The notes beneath the pieces are model-generated. The model ran no database searches. It was not told the origin of the DNA and saw only the letters and a list, made by a program, of their open reading frames with translations. Made by a program: the position numbers and the translations under genes. Below, one piece after another: positions 1-8,699 of a stretch of 64,000 bases of DNA. Origin of the DNA: Pseudomonadota bacterium (lineage in GTDB: Bacteria; Pseudomonadota; Gammaproteobacteria; Acidiferrobacterales; UBA6901); contig JAJYEX010000001.1 of the NCBI GenBank assembly GCA_021785515.1, positions 450,196 to 514,195 on the forward strand. The letters are read 5' to 3'. How positions within the stretch are numbered: position 1 is the first letter of the stretch; each line of letters opens with the position of its first letter.

Positions 1-48
1 AATGACTCTTACCGCCGAAATTTTTGTCATGCTGCGCATTCCAGCCAA

Positions 49-79
49 GGCGGTCAGGCATTCCGGTGATGGCGGTCAC
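49..79. repeat. IS21 left subterminal repeat
   Basis: Two GGCGGTCA motifs are separated by GGCATTCCGGTGAT. The 31-base block is an inverted match to 2678-2709 with only small indels. This is the usual transposase-binding repeat structure of IS21-type ends. Confidence 0.75.
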
Positions 80-109
80 CCTCGGAGTGCAGCGACGCAA
101 GCCGGTCAA

Positions 110-874
110 TTATTTACCAGACTGACCGCCATGGGGCAAGGAGGCGGCCGTCTTTCGCATCGACTCGCGTGCGCTGAGCTCGATGCGGTGTGCATTGTGG
201 ATGAGCCTATCCAAGATGGCATCGGCAATCCGCCCGCCGCCCAGGTATTCATGCCAGTGTGAGACGGGTAATTGTGACGTCGTGATCGTTGAACCCGTGC
301 CGTAGCGCTCCTCGAGCGTTTCGAGCAGATCCTGGGTCTGCGCCTCGGTGATACTGCTCAATCCGATGTCATCGATCAGAAGGAGCGAGAGCTTTCCAAG
401 ACGCTTCAAGAGCTGCGCGTAGGTGCCCTGGGCACGTGCTTGCATGAACTGCTGCAGGAGCGAGGGCAAGCGGAGGTAGTGCACCGTGTAGCCGCCGCGG
501 CAGGCCTGCTGTCCCAACGCCTGCGCCAGAAACGACTTCCCGCTGCCGGCAGGTCCCGTGATCACGAGATTCTGGTGCGCCTCGATCCAGCGCGCTTGCG
601 CCAGTTCCAGCACCTGGTCTTTGCGCAGCCCGCGCGCGCAAGTGTAATCGATGTTCTCGATGCATGCGGTGCGTTCCTTGAACTTGGCGACCTTCAGGCG
701 CGCCGTGAGCTTGCGGTTCTCGCGATAGAGATACTCGTCATCAACGATGAAGCCAAGAAGTTCGCTCACGCTTAAGCTCTGGTGATCGACCCGGTTGAGC
801 CGTTCCTTCATGGACGCCGCCATGCCGAAGAGCTTCATCTCAATCAGTTTCTCGTGGGTGTGTTCGTTCAACAT
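110..874 (-). CDS. istB: IstB-like ATP-binding transposition helper
   Basis: IstB is the AAA+ helper ATPase of IS21 elements: it assembles on target DNA, interacts with the IstA transposase and promotes strand transfer. The protein is 254 residues, a normal length. Walker A is GPAGSGKS at residues 107-114 and Walker B is LLLIDDIG at about 164-171. The ATG at 874 begins MLNEHTHEKL and fits the family start; the frame is open 21 codons further upstream but that extension looks non-coding. It lies 107 nt downstream of istA on the same strand, inside the IS ends. Confidence 0.93.
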   Translation of the reverse strand: MLNEHTHEKLIEMKLFGMAASMKERLNRVDHQSLSVSELLGFIVDDEYLYRENRKLTARLKVAKFKERTACIENIDYTCARGLRKDQVLELAQARWIEAHQNLVITGPAGSGKSFLAQALGQQACRGGYTVHYLRLPSLLQQFMQARAQGTYAQLLKRLGKLSLLLIDDIGLSSITEAQTQDLLETLEERYGTGSTITTSQLPVSHWHEYLGGGRIADAILDRLIHNAHRIELSARESMRKTAASLPHGGQSGK

Positions 875-981
875 GTTGTGGTTCCCCTGGTTAAGTAACA
901 AACGAAATAAAGACAGCACGTGTGTTGCGGGCAACAATTCCTGGGATCAGGTCATCGGCGTTCTCCTTGTCATGTCCACCG

Positions 982-2517
982 CTAGTGGTAGTAACCGCGC
1001 CCGCGGACGTTGGCGGCACCGAGGCTCTGAGTGTCCTCATTGCGCGGTGTGATGGGGGAGTCTTCCATCTTGCGCTCAAGCATCGTCTTCACCGTCTTGT
1101 AGGAAGGCGACTGGATCGCGATGGCCTTTTCGGCAGCGCGCTCGAGGCGCTCCCGCCCGAACCTTTTCGACAGCCGCAGGATCCCAAGGGAAGAGCGGTA
1201 GCCCTGTTCGGGATGGGGTTTGTGGGCGAGGACGTGGCCGATGAGCGCACCGGTTGACGGCCCGATCGATTTGCCCCAGTCGATCAACCGCGAAGGCGTC
1301 CAGTCGAGGCAGGCCTGGTGGCAGGCCGGGCGGTGGGAAGGCGTGGTGGTGTAGGCGTATTTCACGGCGCTGCGCGGATGAGCGGCCACGCGTTTGCCCC
1401 GGTAAAAAAGCTCAATCGTGCAATGCGTAGCACGACACCACAGCGTTTCTTTGACGAGCGTATAGGGGGCGCTGTAGTAGTGATCGTCGAACACGATGTG
1501 GTAGTCGATATTGAGCCTGACCTGCTTCCATTGCGCGTACTCATACGGGGTCGACGGCAACGGTTTCAGCGCTGGCCGGTCGAGCCGCTCGTAGAGCTCG
1601 CGTCGCGATTGCTTTACGTGACGCATGGGCCGATCGTTGAGGCTGGCGAGCAGCGGCACGATCGCCTCGTTCAGCTCGTTCAAGTGATGGAACGTGCGGT
1701 GTCGCAATGCCGCCAGGATCCAGCGCTGCGCCACGAGGCAGGCCGCCTCGACCTTGGCCTTGTCCCGGGGCTTTCTGACACGCGCCGGGATGAGGCAGGT
1801 ACCGAAGTGCCGTGCGAGCTCCTGGTAACTCTCCGTCGCTTCCGCTTCGTAGCGATCGGCGCGCTTGACCCCGGCGGCAAGATTATCGGGAACCGTGATG
1901 GCGCTTACGCCCTGGAAGAATTCGTACATACGCACGTGGGCATCGAGCCACACCGGCAGCGTCTGGGACAAGGTGGCGAGCGCGAAGGTGTAGGAGCTTG
2001 CGCCCAAGGCACCCACAAAGAGCTCGGTCGGCACTTTCTCGCCGGTCAGGGGGTCGGTAAGCGGGATCCCGTCGCAGAAGTCGACGAACACCTTCTCCCC
2101 ACCCCGGTGGCGTTGGCGCATCACGACCGAGAGCGTGCTCTCGAAGTGCTGGTAGCGGGCGGCGAACTGGGAGTACTGCAAGCCATCCGGATGCTCGGTC
2201 TTGTACTCCGTCCACAGCAGCATCAGCGTTACGTGGTGGTCGCGCCGGGAGAGTTCTTCGCGGATGCGGTGCCAGTCGGGCAGCGGCCGGTCTTTGCGGA
2301 CCCTGGGCGCACTTCGGGCTACGGGATAAAGCCGTGCCTCAAGCTCCTCCTCGCCCAGGGGATCGATCATGGCCCAGTCGGTGAGTCCGCAGGCCTTCGC
2401 GCGCCTCAGGCACTCCTGCACCGCCGTGCGCCCGCAGCCCACGGCGCGGGCGATCTGGCGCGAGCGCGTCACACTGCCCAGGAAATACAGCCGTAAAATC
2501 GTTTTGGATTTCGACAT
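982..2517 (-). CDS. istA: IstA-like IS21 transposase
   Basis: This is a DDE-type integrase/transposase of IS21 type, 511 residues from the ATG at 2517 (MSKSKTILRL). An in-frame ATG at 2571 is possible. An N-terminal helix-turn-helix covers about residues 8-35 (SRQIARAVGCGRTAVQ). The rve catalytic core follows, with the aspartate in VFVDFCDG, the second aspartate in VPDN and a glutamate in KAKVEAACL. The C-terminal Mu-transposase-like beta domain contains HIVFDDHYYSAPY. No frameshift is visible, so the transposase is probably complete. Confidence 0.93.
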   Translation of the reverse strand: MSKSKTILRLYFLGSVTRSRQIARAVGCGRTAVQECLRRAKACGLTDWAMIDPLGEEELEARLYPVARSAPRVRKDRPLPDWHRIREELSRRDHHVTLMLLWTEYKTEHPDGLQYSQFAARYQHFESTLSVVMRQRHRGGEKVFVDFCDGIPLTDPLTGEKVPTELFVGALGASSYTFALATLSQTLPVWLDAHVRMYEFFQGVSAITVPDNLAAGVKRADRYEAEATESYQELARHFGTCLIPARVRKPRDKAKVEAACLVAQRWILAALRHRTFHHLNELNEAIVPLLASLNDRPMRHVKQSRRELYERLDRPALKPLPSTPYEYAQWKQVRLNIDYHIVFDDHYYSAPYTLVKETLWCRATHCTIELFYRGKRVAAHPRSAVKYAYTTTPSHRPACHQACLDWTPSRLIDWGKSIGPSTGALIGHVLAHKPHPEQGYRSSLGILRLSKRFGRERLERAAEKAIAIQSPSYKTVKTMLERKMEDSPITPRNEDTQSLGAANVRGRGYYH

Positions 2518-2677
2518 CGCAAGCCTCTTCTGTGCCACCGTTTTGTTCTCCTCTTCCCAGATGGGATCCAAAGAGGCGAAGGGTGGCGGTTCGTGAAGCT
2601 TGCGTCGAGGGTGCCGAGGGGCGAACTACGGGGAAATTCCGGGAGCATGGCGGTCAGCGTTCCGGCAGGCAGCGAAA

Positions 2678-2709
2678 GTGACCGCCATCACACCGGAATG
2701 CTGACCGCC
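2678..2709. repeat. IS21 right subterminal repeat
   Basis: This block is the inverted counterpart of 49-79, differing by about three single-base indels. Further related TGACCGCCAT copies follow at about 2725-2734, and a degraded one near 2746-2755, so the right end holds at least three units. Confidence 0.75.
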
Positions 2710-2940
2710 ATGCTCCCGGAATACTGACCGCCATCAAATCGGAAGGGTGGCCGCCTTGGGCCGGAACGCGCATCATGCCCAATACTGTCGACGGTTTCAG
2801 TCGTAGAAGAGCTCTTTCGTTGCTTGTCAAAAAAACGGCTCTTCCGACGTAACCATTCAAACCACGCCGTCCTTTATTTAATGTCCCCCGAAGTCGCATA
2901 TTCTCGTGGCGCACTGAATCAGCTACGAGGAGACACCACG

Positions 2941-3078
2941 ATGACGACTGCAGTATCGACACCCAACCCCGGTAACACACAAGGCTGGCGCAGCGCGAGC
3001 GCCTGGCGTACCCAGGCCTCGGCAAGCGTTTTGATGGAAAATATCCATGTTTGCTGTAAAGAGCCTTCCGGTGAATAA
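2941..3078 (+). CDS. Doubtful 45-residue ORF with a good ribosome site
   Basis: An ATG at 2941 follows ACGAGGAGACACCACG, giving a GAGGAG Shine-Dalgarno at normal spacing. The product is 45 residues, rich in Ser, Thr and Ala, with a late CC pair (residues 39-40) and no membrane segment. I do not recognise it. It sits alone between the IS21 right end and tRNA-Met. It could be a real small gene, the remnant of a longer gene, or chance. The ribosome site is the only positive evidence. Confidence 0.25.
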   Translation: MTTAVSTPNPGNTQGWRSASAWRTQASASVLMENIHVCCKEPSGE

Positions 3079-3215
3079 GCGCCTGCCAGTCCCGCCTGCC
3101 GTCTCGACACTGCCGCGAAACGACTGTCGCCACGCGCCCCTCCTGCGTTCTGGTTGTCGCAGGATTGTCGCAAATCAGGGGGTCTGGCGATTGACTCTGA
3201 TAACTTATTGATTCT

Positions 3216-3292
3216 TGGTGGCTATGGGTGGACTCGAACCACCGACCTCAGCATTATGAGTGCCGCGCTCTAACCAGCTGAGCTACATAGCC
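3216..3292 (-). tRNA. tRNA-Met (CAT), elongator type
   Basis: Read on the minus strand, the sequence begins GGCTATGTAGCTCAG and folds as a 77-base cloverleaf including an encoded CCA (3216-3218). The acceptor arms GGCTATG and CATAGCC pair perfectly. The T-loop is GTTCGAGTC and the anticodon is CAT in CACTCATAATG. The body resembles the Escherichia coli elongator tRNA-Met (GGCTACGTAGCTCAG) more than the initiator or tRNA-Ile(CAT). Its 3' end faces the IS element. Confidence 0.93.
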
Positions 3293-3377
3293 ATGAGGGG
3301 CCGCATAAGATACAAGATTCGAGGCAATCGGTATAGGGGGGAAAGCGCCGTTGCCTTTTTGAAGGATAACGTTGCCG

Positions 3378-4469
3378 TCAGACGTTAAACCGGAAATGCA
3401 TGACATCGCCGTCCTGCACGATGTACTCCTTGCCCTCAAGACGGGAACGACCGGCCTCCTTGGCACCCTGTTCCCCGCGGTAACGGATATAGTCGTCGTA
3501 CGCAATCACTTCTGCTCGGATGAATCCCCGCTCGAAATCCGTGTGTATGGCGCCCGCTGCTTGGGGTGCGGTCGCCCCTACACGTACCGTCCAGGCACGC
3601 GCTTCCTTCGGGCCGGCCGTAAAGTAGGTCTGTAGCCCCAACAGAGAGTACGCCCCGCGTATCACGCGGTTGAGGCCAGGCTCCTCGAGCCCCATTTCCC
3701 GGAGAAATTCGGTTCTGTCGTCGGCACTCATTGCGGCAAGTTCCGCCTCGATTGCGGCGCATATGGGCACAGCTACCGACCCTTCATCCCGCGCCCGCCG
3801 TTCTACTGCATCAAGCATCGGGTTGTTCGAAAATCCGTCCTCCGCGACGTTGGCAATGTACATCACCGGCTTCTGGGTCAGCAGACAGAGCGGCTTCAGC
3901 AGTTTCTGCTCCGCGTCACCGAGATCCAGTGATCGCACCGGTGCCCCGTTGTCCAGATGCGCGCGTACGGCGATAAGAACGTCACGAAGGCGGATCTCCT
4001 CTTTGCTTCCACTCTTGGCGCCCTTCTCGGCCCGCTGCTGTGCCTTCTCCACGGTCTCGAGATCCGCGAGCGCCAACTCGGTGTTAATGACGTCCACATC
4101 CTCAAGAGGATCAATATGACCACGCACGTGCACGATGTTTTCGTTCTCAAAACACCGCACCACGTGCGCCACTGCATCCACCTCGCGGATATGCGCAAGA
4201 AACTTGTTGCCGAGACCCTCTCCTTTCGATGCTCCCGCCACGAGTCCTGCAATGTCCACGAATTCCACCGTTGCGGGCACGATCCGTTCGGGGCTGACGA
4301 TCGCCGCAAGCTGCTGCAGTCGAGCATCCGGCACCTCTACGATACCGACATTCGGATCGATCGTGCAGAACGGATAATTCTCGGCCTGTATGCCAGCCTG
4401 GGTCAGTGCATTAAAAAGTGTCGATTTGCCGACGTTCGGCAGCCCGACGATGCCGCATTTTATTCCCAT
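3378..4469 (-). CDS. ychF: Ribosome-associated ATPase YchF/OLA1
   Basis: YchF is an Obg-related P-loop NTPase that prefers ATP and binds ribosomes; it has been linked to oxidative stress control. The protein has 363 residues, the normal length. The P-loop is GLPNVGKST at residues 8-16. The switch II motif is [22 protein letters not shown] replaces the guanine-specificity motif, as expected for an ATP-preferring member. The C-terminal TGS-like domain ends HFRFNV, typical of the family. It follows pth by 12 nt on the same strand, the conserved gammaproteobacterial order. Confidence 0.97.
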   Translation of the reverse strand: MGIKCGIVGLPNVGKSTLFNALTQAGIQAENYPFCTIDPNVGIVEVPDARLQQLAAIVSPERIVPATVEFVDIAGLVAGASKGEGLGNKFLAHIREVDAVAHVVRCFENENIVHVRGHIDPLEDVDVINTELALADLETVEKAQQRAEKGAKSGSKEEIRLRDVLIAVRAHLDNGAPVRSLDLGDAEQKLLKPLCLLTQKPVMYIANVAEDGFSNNPMLDAVERRARDEGSVAVPICAAIEAELAAMSADDRTEFLREMGLEEPGLNRVIRGAYSLLGLQTYFTAGPKEARAWTVRVGATAPQAAGAIHTDFERGFIRAEVIAYDDYIRYRGEQGAKEAGRSRLEGKEYIVQDGDVMHFRFNV

Positions 4470-4481
4470 GCTCGACCCTAT

Positions 4482-5084
4482 CTAGCGTATTTGCGCATGC
4501 AACGCGTTCATCGCCTTCTGTGTACGACCGCATACGATGTCGTCGACATGGTCCAACGCATTAAGTATGGCGGCGTCGACAAGCTCCTGCTCGGCCATGG
4601 GTGCGCGGTGAAGTACGTAGGAAACGACCTGGCTGCTGCTGGCCGGCCGGCCTATACCGATACGCAGGCGCAGAAATCCTTTTTCGCCCAGTTTATCGGC
4701 GACATCGGCCACACCATTGTGGCCACCAGCGCCCCCGCCCTGCTTGAGCCGCACTGTTCCCGGAGCCAGATCGAGCTCGTCATGAACGACGAGTATCTCT
4801 TCCGCCGGAATCTTGTAGTAATGCGCCAACCGCGACACCGCGTCACCGCTCAGGTTCATGAAGGTGTCGGGCTCGAGCACCCAGAGCTCCCGCCCGGCAA
4901 CGACGATCCTGGCAGCACGGCCCGAAAACCGGGCTTCCGGGTGCAGCACTCCGCCGGTCCGGGCAAGCAACGCGTCGACAAACCGAAACCCGGCGTTGTG
5001 CCGAGTGCCGGCATATTCCGCGCCGGGATTGCCGAGACCGGCGATAAGGGATATCTCGCCCACCGTAGACGCACCGAACCACAC
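4482..5084 (-). CDS. pth: Peptidyl-tRNA hydrolase
   Basis: Pth cleaves the ester bond of peptidyl-tRNAs that drop off ribosomes and so recycles tRNA. The protein is about 200 residues. Family motifs are GLGNPGAEYAGTRHNAGF, which holds the catalytic His; FMNLSG; and VHDELDL with its Asp. The start shown is a GTG at 5084 preceded by AGGAGG at good spacing, so the N-terminus is a few residues longer than usual. It lies 24 nt downstream of rplY and 12 nt upstream of ychF, in one operon. Confidence 0.96.
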   Translation of the reverse strand: MWFGASTVGEISLIAGLGNPGAEYAGTRHNAGFRFVDALLARTGGVLHPEARFSGRAARIVVAGRELWVLEPDTFMNLSGDAVSRLAHYYKIPAEEILVVHDELDLAPGTVRLKQGGGAGGHNGVADVADKLGEKGFLRLRIGIGRPASSSQVVSYVLHRAPMAEQELVDAAILNALDHVDDIVCGRTQKAMNALHAQIR

Positions 5085-5108
5085 CCAGTGCGTCGTCCTC
5101 CTGGCCGA

Positions 5109-5777
5109 TTACTTCTTTCCGGCTTCGGCGGCGGCTGGCGCTTCGGTTGCGCCCTCAGCCGGAGCAGCAGCAGGAGCGGCGACTGCCTCGGCCTCCACCG
5201 TGGCACGGACCACCGTGATCGTGACCACGGCCAGGTTGGCACCGCCGTGTCCAAGACTGGTGATCGCTACCCCATCCGGCAATGAAAGGTCGGTCAGGTG
5301 AATGGATTGGCCCAGATTCAGATTGGCCAGGTCCACCGTCAAATACTCCGGAAGCTGGTGTGGCAGACAGGTCACGTCCACCTCGGTCATCAGATGGGCG
5401 ACAATGCCGCCCTGCAGCTTGACGCCAGGAGCAACATCCTGATTGATAAAGTGCAGAGGAACGGGCATATGCAGTTTTTCAGTCGCGCTGATACGCTGCA
5501 GATCCAGGTGCTGGATGCGGGGCTTGAAGGGATGCATCTGTATGTCGCGCAGCACGGCCTGCTCTTTCTGGCCACCCATGTTCACCGTCAGTATCGACGT
5601 ATAGAACGATTCGTTCTGGGCTTGGTGGTAAAGCGAATTATGGTCAAGCGCAAGCATGGTCACATCCTTGCCTGCACCATACATTACTGCCGGGATCTTG
5701 CCAGCACTGCGAAGGCGGCGGCTCGCACTCGTACCTTTCGCATCGCGCTTCTCGGCGTTCAGTTCAAATTTTGCCAT
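5109..5777 (-). CDS. rplY: 50S ribosomal protein L25, long CTC form
   Basis: L25 binds 5S rRNA. This is the long form: an N-terminal 5S-binding domain (about residues 1-92, MAKFELNAEKRDAKGTSASR) and a C-terminal TL5/CTC domain. It ends in an Ala/Glu/Pro-rich low-complexity tail of about 35 residues (PAAAPAEGATEAPAAAEAG). Length is 222 residues. The ATG at 5777 is preceded by GGAGAAAG. It lies between prs and pth, as in many gammaproteobacteria. Confidence 0.96.
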   Translation of the reverse strand: MAKFELNAEKRDAKGTSASRRLRSAGKIPAVMYGAGKDVTMLALDHNSLYHQAQNESFYTSILTVNMGGQKEQAVLRDIQMHPFKPRIQHLDLQRISATEKLHMPVPLHFINQDVAPGVKLQGGIVAHLMTEVDVTCLPHQLPEYLTVDLANLNLGQSIHLTDLSLPDGVAITSLGHGGANLAVVTITVVRATVEAEAVAAPAAAPAEGATEAPAAAEAGKK

Positions 5778-5957
5778 TAGTCTTTCTCCAATATTTGTAT
5801 CCCAACCCGCCTTGCCCGCGACCAGGCTTGGCAGACCTAACTCGGGCACCCTGAATCAGGAGCCCGTACTTCATTGCCGTTATCGTTCGACTTCCCACCT
5901 GCCGTCCCTGCTACGACACAATCGGCGGGGAATTGGGGCAGCCCAAACGCCGCTCAG

Positions 5958-6908
5958 CTAGTCCATAAAAAGTGAACTGACCGAATCATCGTTGGAAATA
6001 CGGCGTATGGTCTCGGCGAGCAACTCCGCAACCGACAGCTGGCGAATACGGCGGCAGGCCTTGGCGTCCGCCCGCAACGGTATCGTGTCCGTGACGACCA
6101 GCTCGTCGAGCGGGGACTTCTCGATGCGTTCGACAGCCGACCCCGACAGCACCGGATGCGTACAATATGCCACCACCTTTATCGCCCCGTGCTCCTTGAG
6201 CGCAGCCGCCGCCTCACACAGCGTGTTGGCCGTATCAACAAGGTCATCCATGAGCACGCAGGTGTGGCCATCGACCTCGCCGATTATGTTCATCACCTTG
6301 GCTTCATTTGGCCTTGGCCGCCGCTTGTCTATGATGGCGAGCCCCGCTTCCAGGTGCTTGGCCAGGGCACGGGCACGCACCACCCCTCCTACATCCGGCG
6401 ATACGACCAGCAGATCCTGATATTTGTTGCGCCAGATATCCCCCAGCAGCACCGGTGCCGCATAGATATTGTCCGTGGGGATGTTGAAAAATCCCTGGAT
6501 CTGATCGGCATGCAGATCCATGATCAGCACACGGTTGGCGCCCGCGACGGTAATCATGTCGGCAACCACCTTGGCCGTGATCGCGACACGCGCCGTACGC
6601 GGCCGCCGGTCCTGGCGCGCATACCCGTAATATGGCATGACCGCAGTCACGCGCCGCGCCGACGCGCGCTTCATCGCGTCGATCATCACCAGCAACTCCA
6701 TCAGGCTGTCGTTGCTCGGCGCACAGGTGGGCTGAAGCACGAAGACGTCGCGGCCGCGGACATTCTCCATGATTTCCACCAGCGTCTCGCCATCGCTGAA
6801 TCGGCCAACATGTACCTTGCCGAGCGGGATTCCGAGATGATGGACCACCCGTTCTGCGAGTACCGGATTGGCATTTCCGGTAAATACAACCATGTTGTCT
6901 ACCGACAC
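5958..6908 (-). CDS. prs: Ribose-phosphate pyrophosphokinase
   Basis: Prs makes PRPP from ribose 5-phosphate and ATP for purine, pyrimidine, His, Trp and NAD synthesis. I chose the GTG at 6908 because GGAGAG lies just upstream and family members often carry a few residues before [10 protein letters not shown]; the ATG at 6893 is the alternative. Length is 316 residues. Visible motifs are the flexible loop [11 protein letters not shown], the ATP/metal site [11 protein letters not shown] and the PRPP loop [10 protein letters not shown]. It is downstream of tRNA-Gln and upstream of rplY. Confidence 0.96.
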   Translation of the reverse strand: MSVDNMVVFTGNANPVLAERVVHHLGIPLGKVHVGRFSDGETLVEIMENVRGRDVFVLQPTCAPSNDSLMELLVMIDAMKRASARRVTAVMPYYGYARQDRRPRTARVAITAKVVADMITVAGANRVLIMDLHADQIQGFFNIPTDNIYAAPVLLGDIWRNKYQDLLVVSPDVGGVVRARALAKHLEAGLAIIDKRRPRPNEAKVMNIIGEVDGHTCVLMDDLVDTANTLCEAAAALKEHGAIKVVAYCTHPVLSGSAVERIEKSPLDELVVTDTIPLRADAKACRRIRQLSVAELLAETIRRISNDDSVSSLFMD

Positions 6909-7076
6909 GTGTCTCTCCGCTAGTGCATCACCACCCCCGATCCGGGCGGCGATACTGCCGTATAACACCTTTGCAGACCAGCTTGAACCGGAGACACCGG
7001 ATTGTCCTGGGCACCGTGGCCGAGGACCGCCAGGCCGCGCTGGGCCAAACCGACTTCCTCCGACTCCTTCGAAATT

Positions 7077-7151
7077 TGGCTGGGGTGCCAGGATTCGAAC
7101 CTGGGAATGCCGGAATCAAAATCCGGTGCCTTACCGCTTGGCGACACCCCA
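7077..7151 (-). tRNA. tRNA-Gln (TTG)
   Basis: The 75-base minus-strand sequence starts TGGGGTGTCGCCAAGCGG and ends CACCCCAGCCA, with CCA encoded. The acceptor arms pair perfectly. The T-loop is GTTCGAATC and the anticodon is TTG in GATTTTGATT. The 5' end is only 2 nt after the ispE stop codon, so it must be processed out of the ispE-prs transcript unless it has a promoter inside ispE. Confidence 0.95.
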
Positions 7152-7153
7152 AA

Positions 7154-8041
7154 TCAAACGTCGCCGCTCAACCGGCGAAGCGGGTGCTCATTGATTCCAC
7201 GTGCAACAAAGCCCTCGGCACATTCCGGCGGGCAGCGGCTGGCGATATCCATGGCGAGATCCGGGCCGCCTGTCGCCATATAGATGCAGGAACCGGAACC
7301 CGTCATCCGCGCGTCCCCAAATTTCCCAAGCCATATCAGCGCCTTATCGACATGCGGGTAGAGCCGACGCACCACCGCCTCAAGGTCGTTATGCGCACCG
7401 CCAGCGTGAAAATCGCGTATTGTGATAGGCGGACTGAAACGTGTCAATTGCGCCCCGACCGCGCGGTCAAATTCCGCAAATACCGCATGGGTCGACACCT
7501 GTACCGGCGGAACGAGGATGACGTACCACGATTCGGGCGGCTCCATCGGCGTCAGCAGCTCTCCAACGCCCTCCCCCCAGGCAGCGTTCCCGTGGACGAA
7601 CACGGGCACATCGGCCCCCAGCTGAAGCCCCATCGCCGCAAGATCCGTACGGGACAACCCGATCTCCCACAGGCGATTGAGCACAAGCAGGGTGGTTGCG
7701 GCGTCGGAACTGCCACCTCCAAGACCACCTCCCTGGGGGATGCGCTTGATGGCGTGAATGACGACGCCGCACCTGACCCCCGCGGCGTTCTGCAGAATGC
7801 GGGCTGCGCGCACGCTCAGATCGGCGTCCTCCGCCACGCCCGCAATTGCCACGCTCCGCGTCACGCGCCGATCCGCAGTCACCTCGAACGCAAGTTCATC
7901 GCCGTAGTCGAGAAACTGAAATGCAGTCTGCAGTGTATGGTAGCCGTCAGCACGGCGGCCAGTGACATGCAGAAACAGATTGATCTTGGCCGGAGCCATC
8001 CAGTATTCGGGGGAAGGTCTGACCATACCACCGTCCGGCAC
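7154..8041 (-). CDS. ispE: 4-diphosphocytidyl-2-C-methyl-D-erythritol kinase
   Basis: IspE phosphorylates CDP-methylerythritol at the 2-hydroxyl in the MEP isoprenoid pathway. It is a GHMP kinase, with N-terminal PAKINLFLHVTGRR and the glycine-rich ATP loop PQGGGLGGGSSDAATT. It has 295 residues from a GTG at 8041, one base after the lolB stop; an internal ATG at 8026 is the alternative start. The lolB-ispE-tRNA-prs order is conserved in gammaproteobacteria. The stop is 2 nt before tRNA-Gln. Confidence 0.95.
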   Translation of the reverse strand: MPDGGMVRPSPEYWMAPAKINLFLHVTGRRADGYHTLQTAFQFLDYGDELAFEVTADRRVTRSVAIAGVAEDADLSVRAARILQNAAGVRCGVVIHAIKRIPQGGGLGGGSSDAATTLLVLNRLWEIGLSRTDLAAMGLQLGADVPVFVHGNAAWGEGVGELLTPMEPPESWYVILVPPVQVSTHAVFAEFDRAVGAQLTRFSPPITIRDFHAGGAHNDLEAVVRRLYPHVDKALIWLGKFGDARMTGSGSCIYMATGGPDLAMDIASRCPPECAEGFVARGINEHPLRRLSGDV

Positions 8042-8042
8042 G

Positions 8043-8699
8043 TTATCTAAGATATGCCCAGCGCTCGATCACCAGCCGGGCATCGACCTGTCGGAATTTC
8101 CGGCCAGATGATGGCGTACGGAACCCGCGGCCCTGTGGCGCCGGCATCATCCGTGTCAGTTCCATGGCGCTGGGCAGCACATAAGATCCGAAACGCCGGT
8201 AGGCAAGAAACCGGATGCGCCAACCCGACTGGCGAAGCTGCCGCAGCAGTCCGGCATCGTCGAGAGTCTGCACGTGTGGTACACCCGGCACCGGCAACCC
8301 GCGCACCCAGTAATCTAGCCCACTGAGCGGCACGCGCCATCCGGTCGTCTTGAACAACAGCTCCTCGGCGCTTGCGGCACGGTATACATGCTGGTGCTCA
8401 TCCTCAAGCTGTGCGCCACCGGCGCCACGTTCCAGCCGGACGAGCCCGTGTCCGAGCGGTCCGCTGAGTGTAATGGTGTAGTCTGGCCAGCTCTGCACCC
8501 AAAGCAAAGACACCTCGCCCCCGTGACGGGCCGTGTGAACCGCCATCCGCCCCTGCATGTCCCAGGTCCTGAGTGGTGAAAGCTTCGCCACCCGCTCACG
8601 CCACGCACGCGCCGGATTGCCCACCGCCGGAGGGGGCGGCAACACCGTGGCGCAGCCACCGAGCAACAGCGCGAGGATGGCAAGAGACCAGACCCTCAC
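8043..8699 (-). CDS. lolB: Outer-membrane lipoprotein insertion factor LolB
   Basis: LolB accepts lipoproteins from LolA and inserts them into the outer membrane; it is itself a lipoprotein. The GTG at 8699 overlaps the stop of the upstream TPR gene in the sequence GTGA. The signal peptide runs VRVWSLAILALLLGGC with the lipidated Cys at residue 16. The mature part has the LolB pattern WDMQGRMAVHT and WVRGLPVPG. Length is 218 residues. It is translationally coupled to both neighbours. Confidence 0.93.
   Translation of the reverse strand: MRVWSLAILALLLGGCATVLPPPPAVGNPARAWRERVAKLSPLRTWDMQGRMAVHTARHGGEVSLLWVQSWPDYTITLSGPLGHGLVRLERGAGGAQLEDEHQHVYRAASAEELLFKTTGWRVPLSGLDYWVRGLPVPGVPHVQTLDDAGLLRQLRQSGWRIRFLAYRRFGSYVLPSAMELTRMMPAPQGRGFRTPSSGRKFRQVDARLVIERWAYLR

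Larger units (their letters stand above)
25..2781. mobile_element. IS21-family insertion sequence, about 2.75 kb
   Basis: The element carries istA and istB, both reading leftward, between imperfect inverted ends. The left end (from about 25) reads TGTCATGCTGCGCATTCC. The reverse complement of the right end (to about 2781) reads TGGGCATGATGCGCGTTCC, so the ends match except for a few substitutions and one indel. Inside each end lie several copies of a TGACCGCCAT-type motif, the multiple terminal repeats known for IS21 elements. I see no clear target-site duplication, and the exact end bases are uncertain by a few positions. Both genes look intact, so the copy may be functional. Confidence 0.8.

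Noticed and set aside
2..262. Plus-strand ORF over the IS21 left end
   Set aside because: It lies across the repeats and antisense to istB, with no family resemblance.
1318..2496. Long plus-strand ORF opposite istA
   Set aside because: A 392-codon frame in GC-rich DNA, but it is the shadow of the clear IS21 transposase on the minus strand.
3216..3292. tRNA-Met as a proven integration site
   Set aside because: No duplicate of the tRNA 3' end and no integrase lies between base 1 and the tRNA, so the idea cannot be supported within this window.
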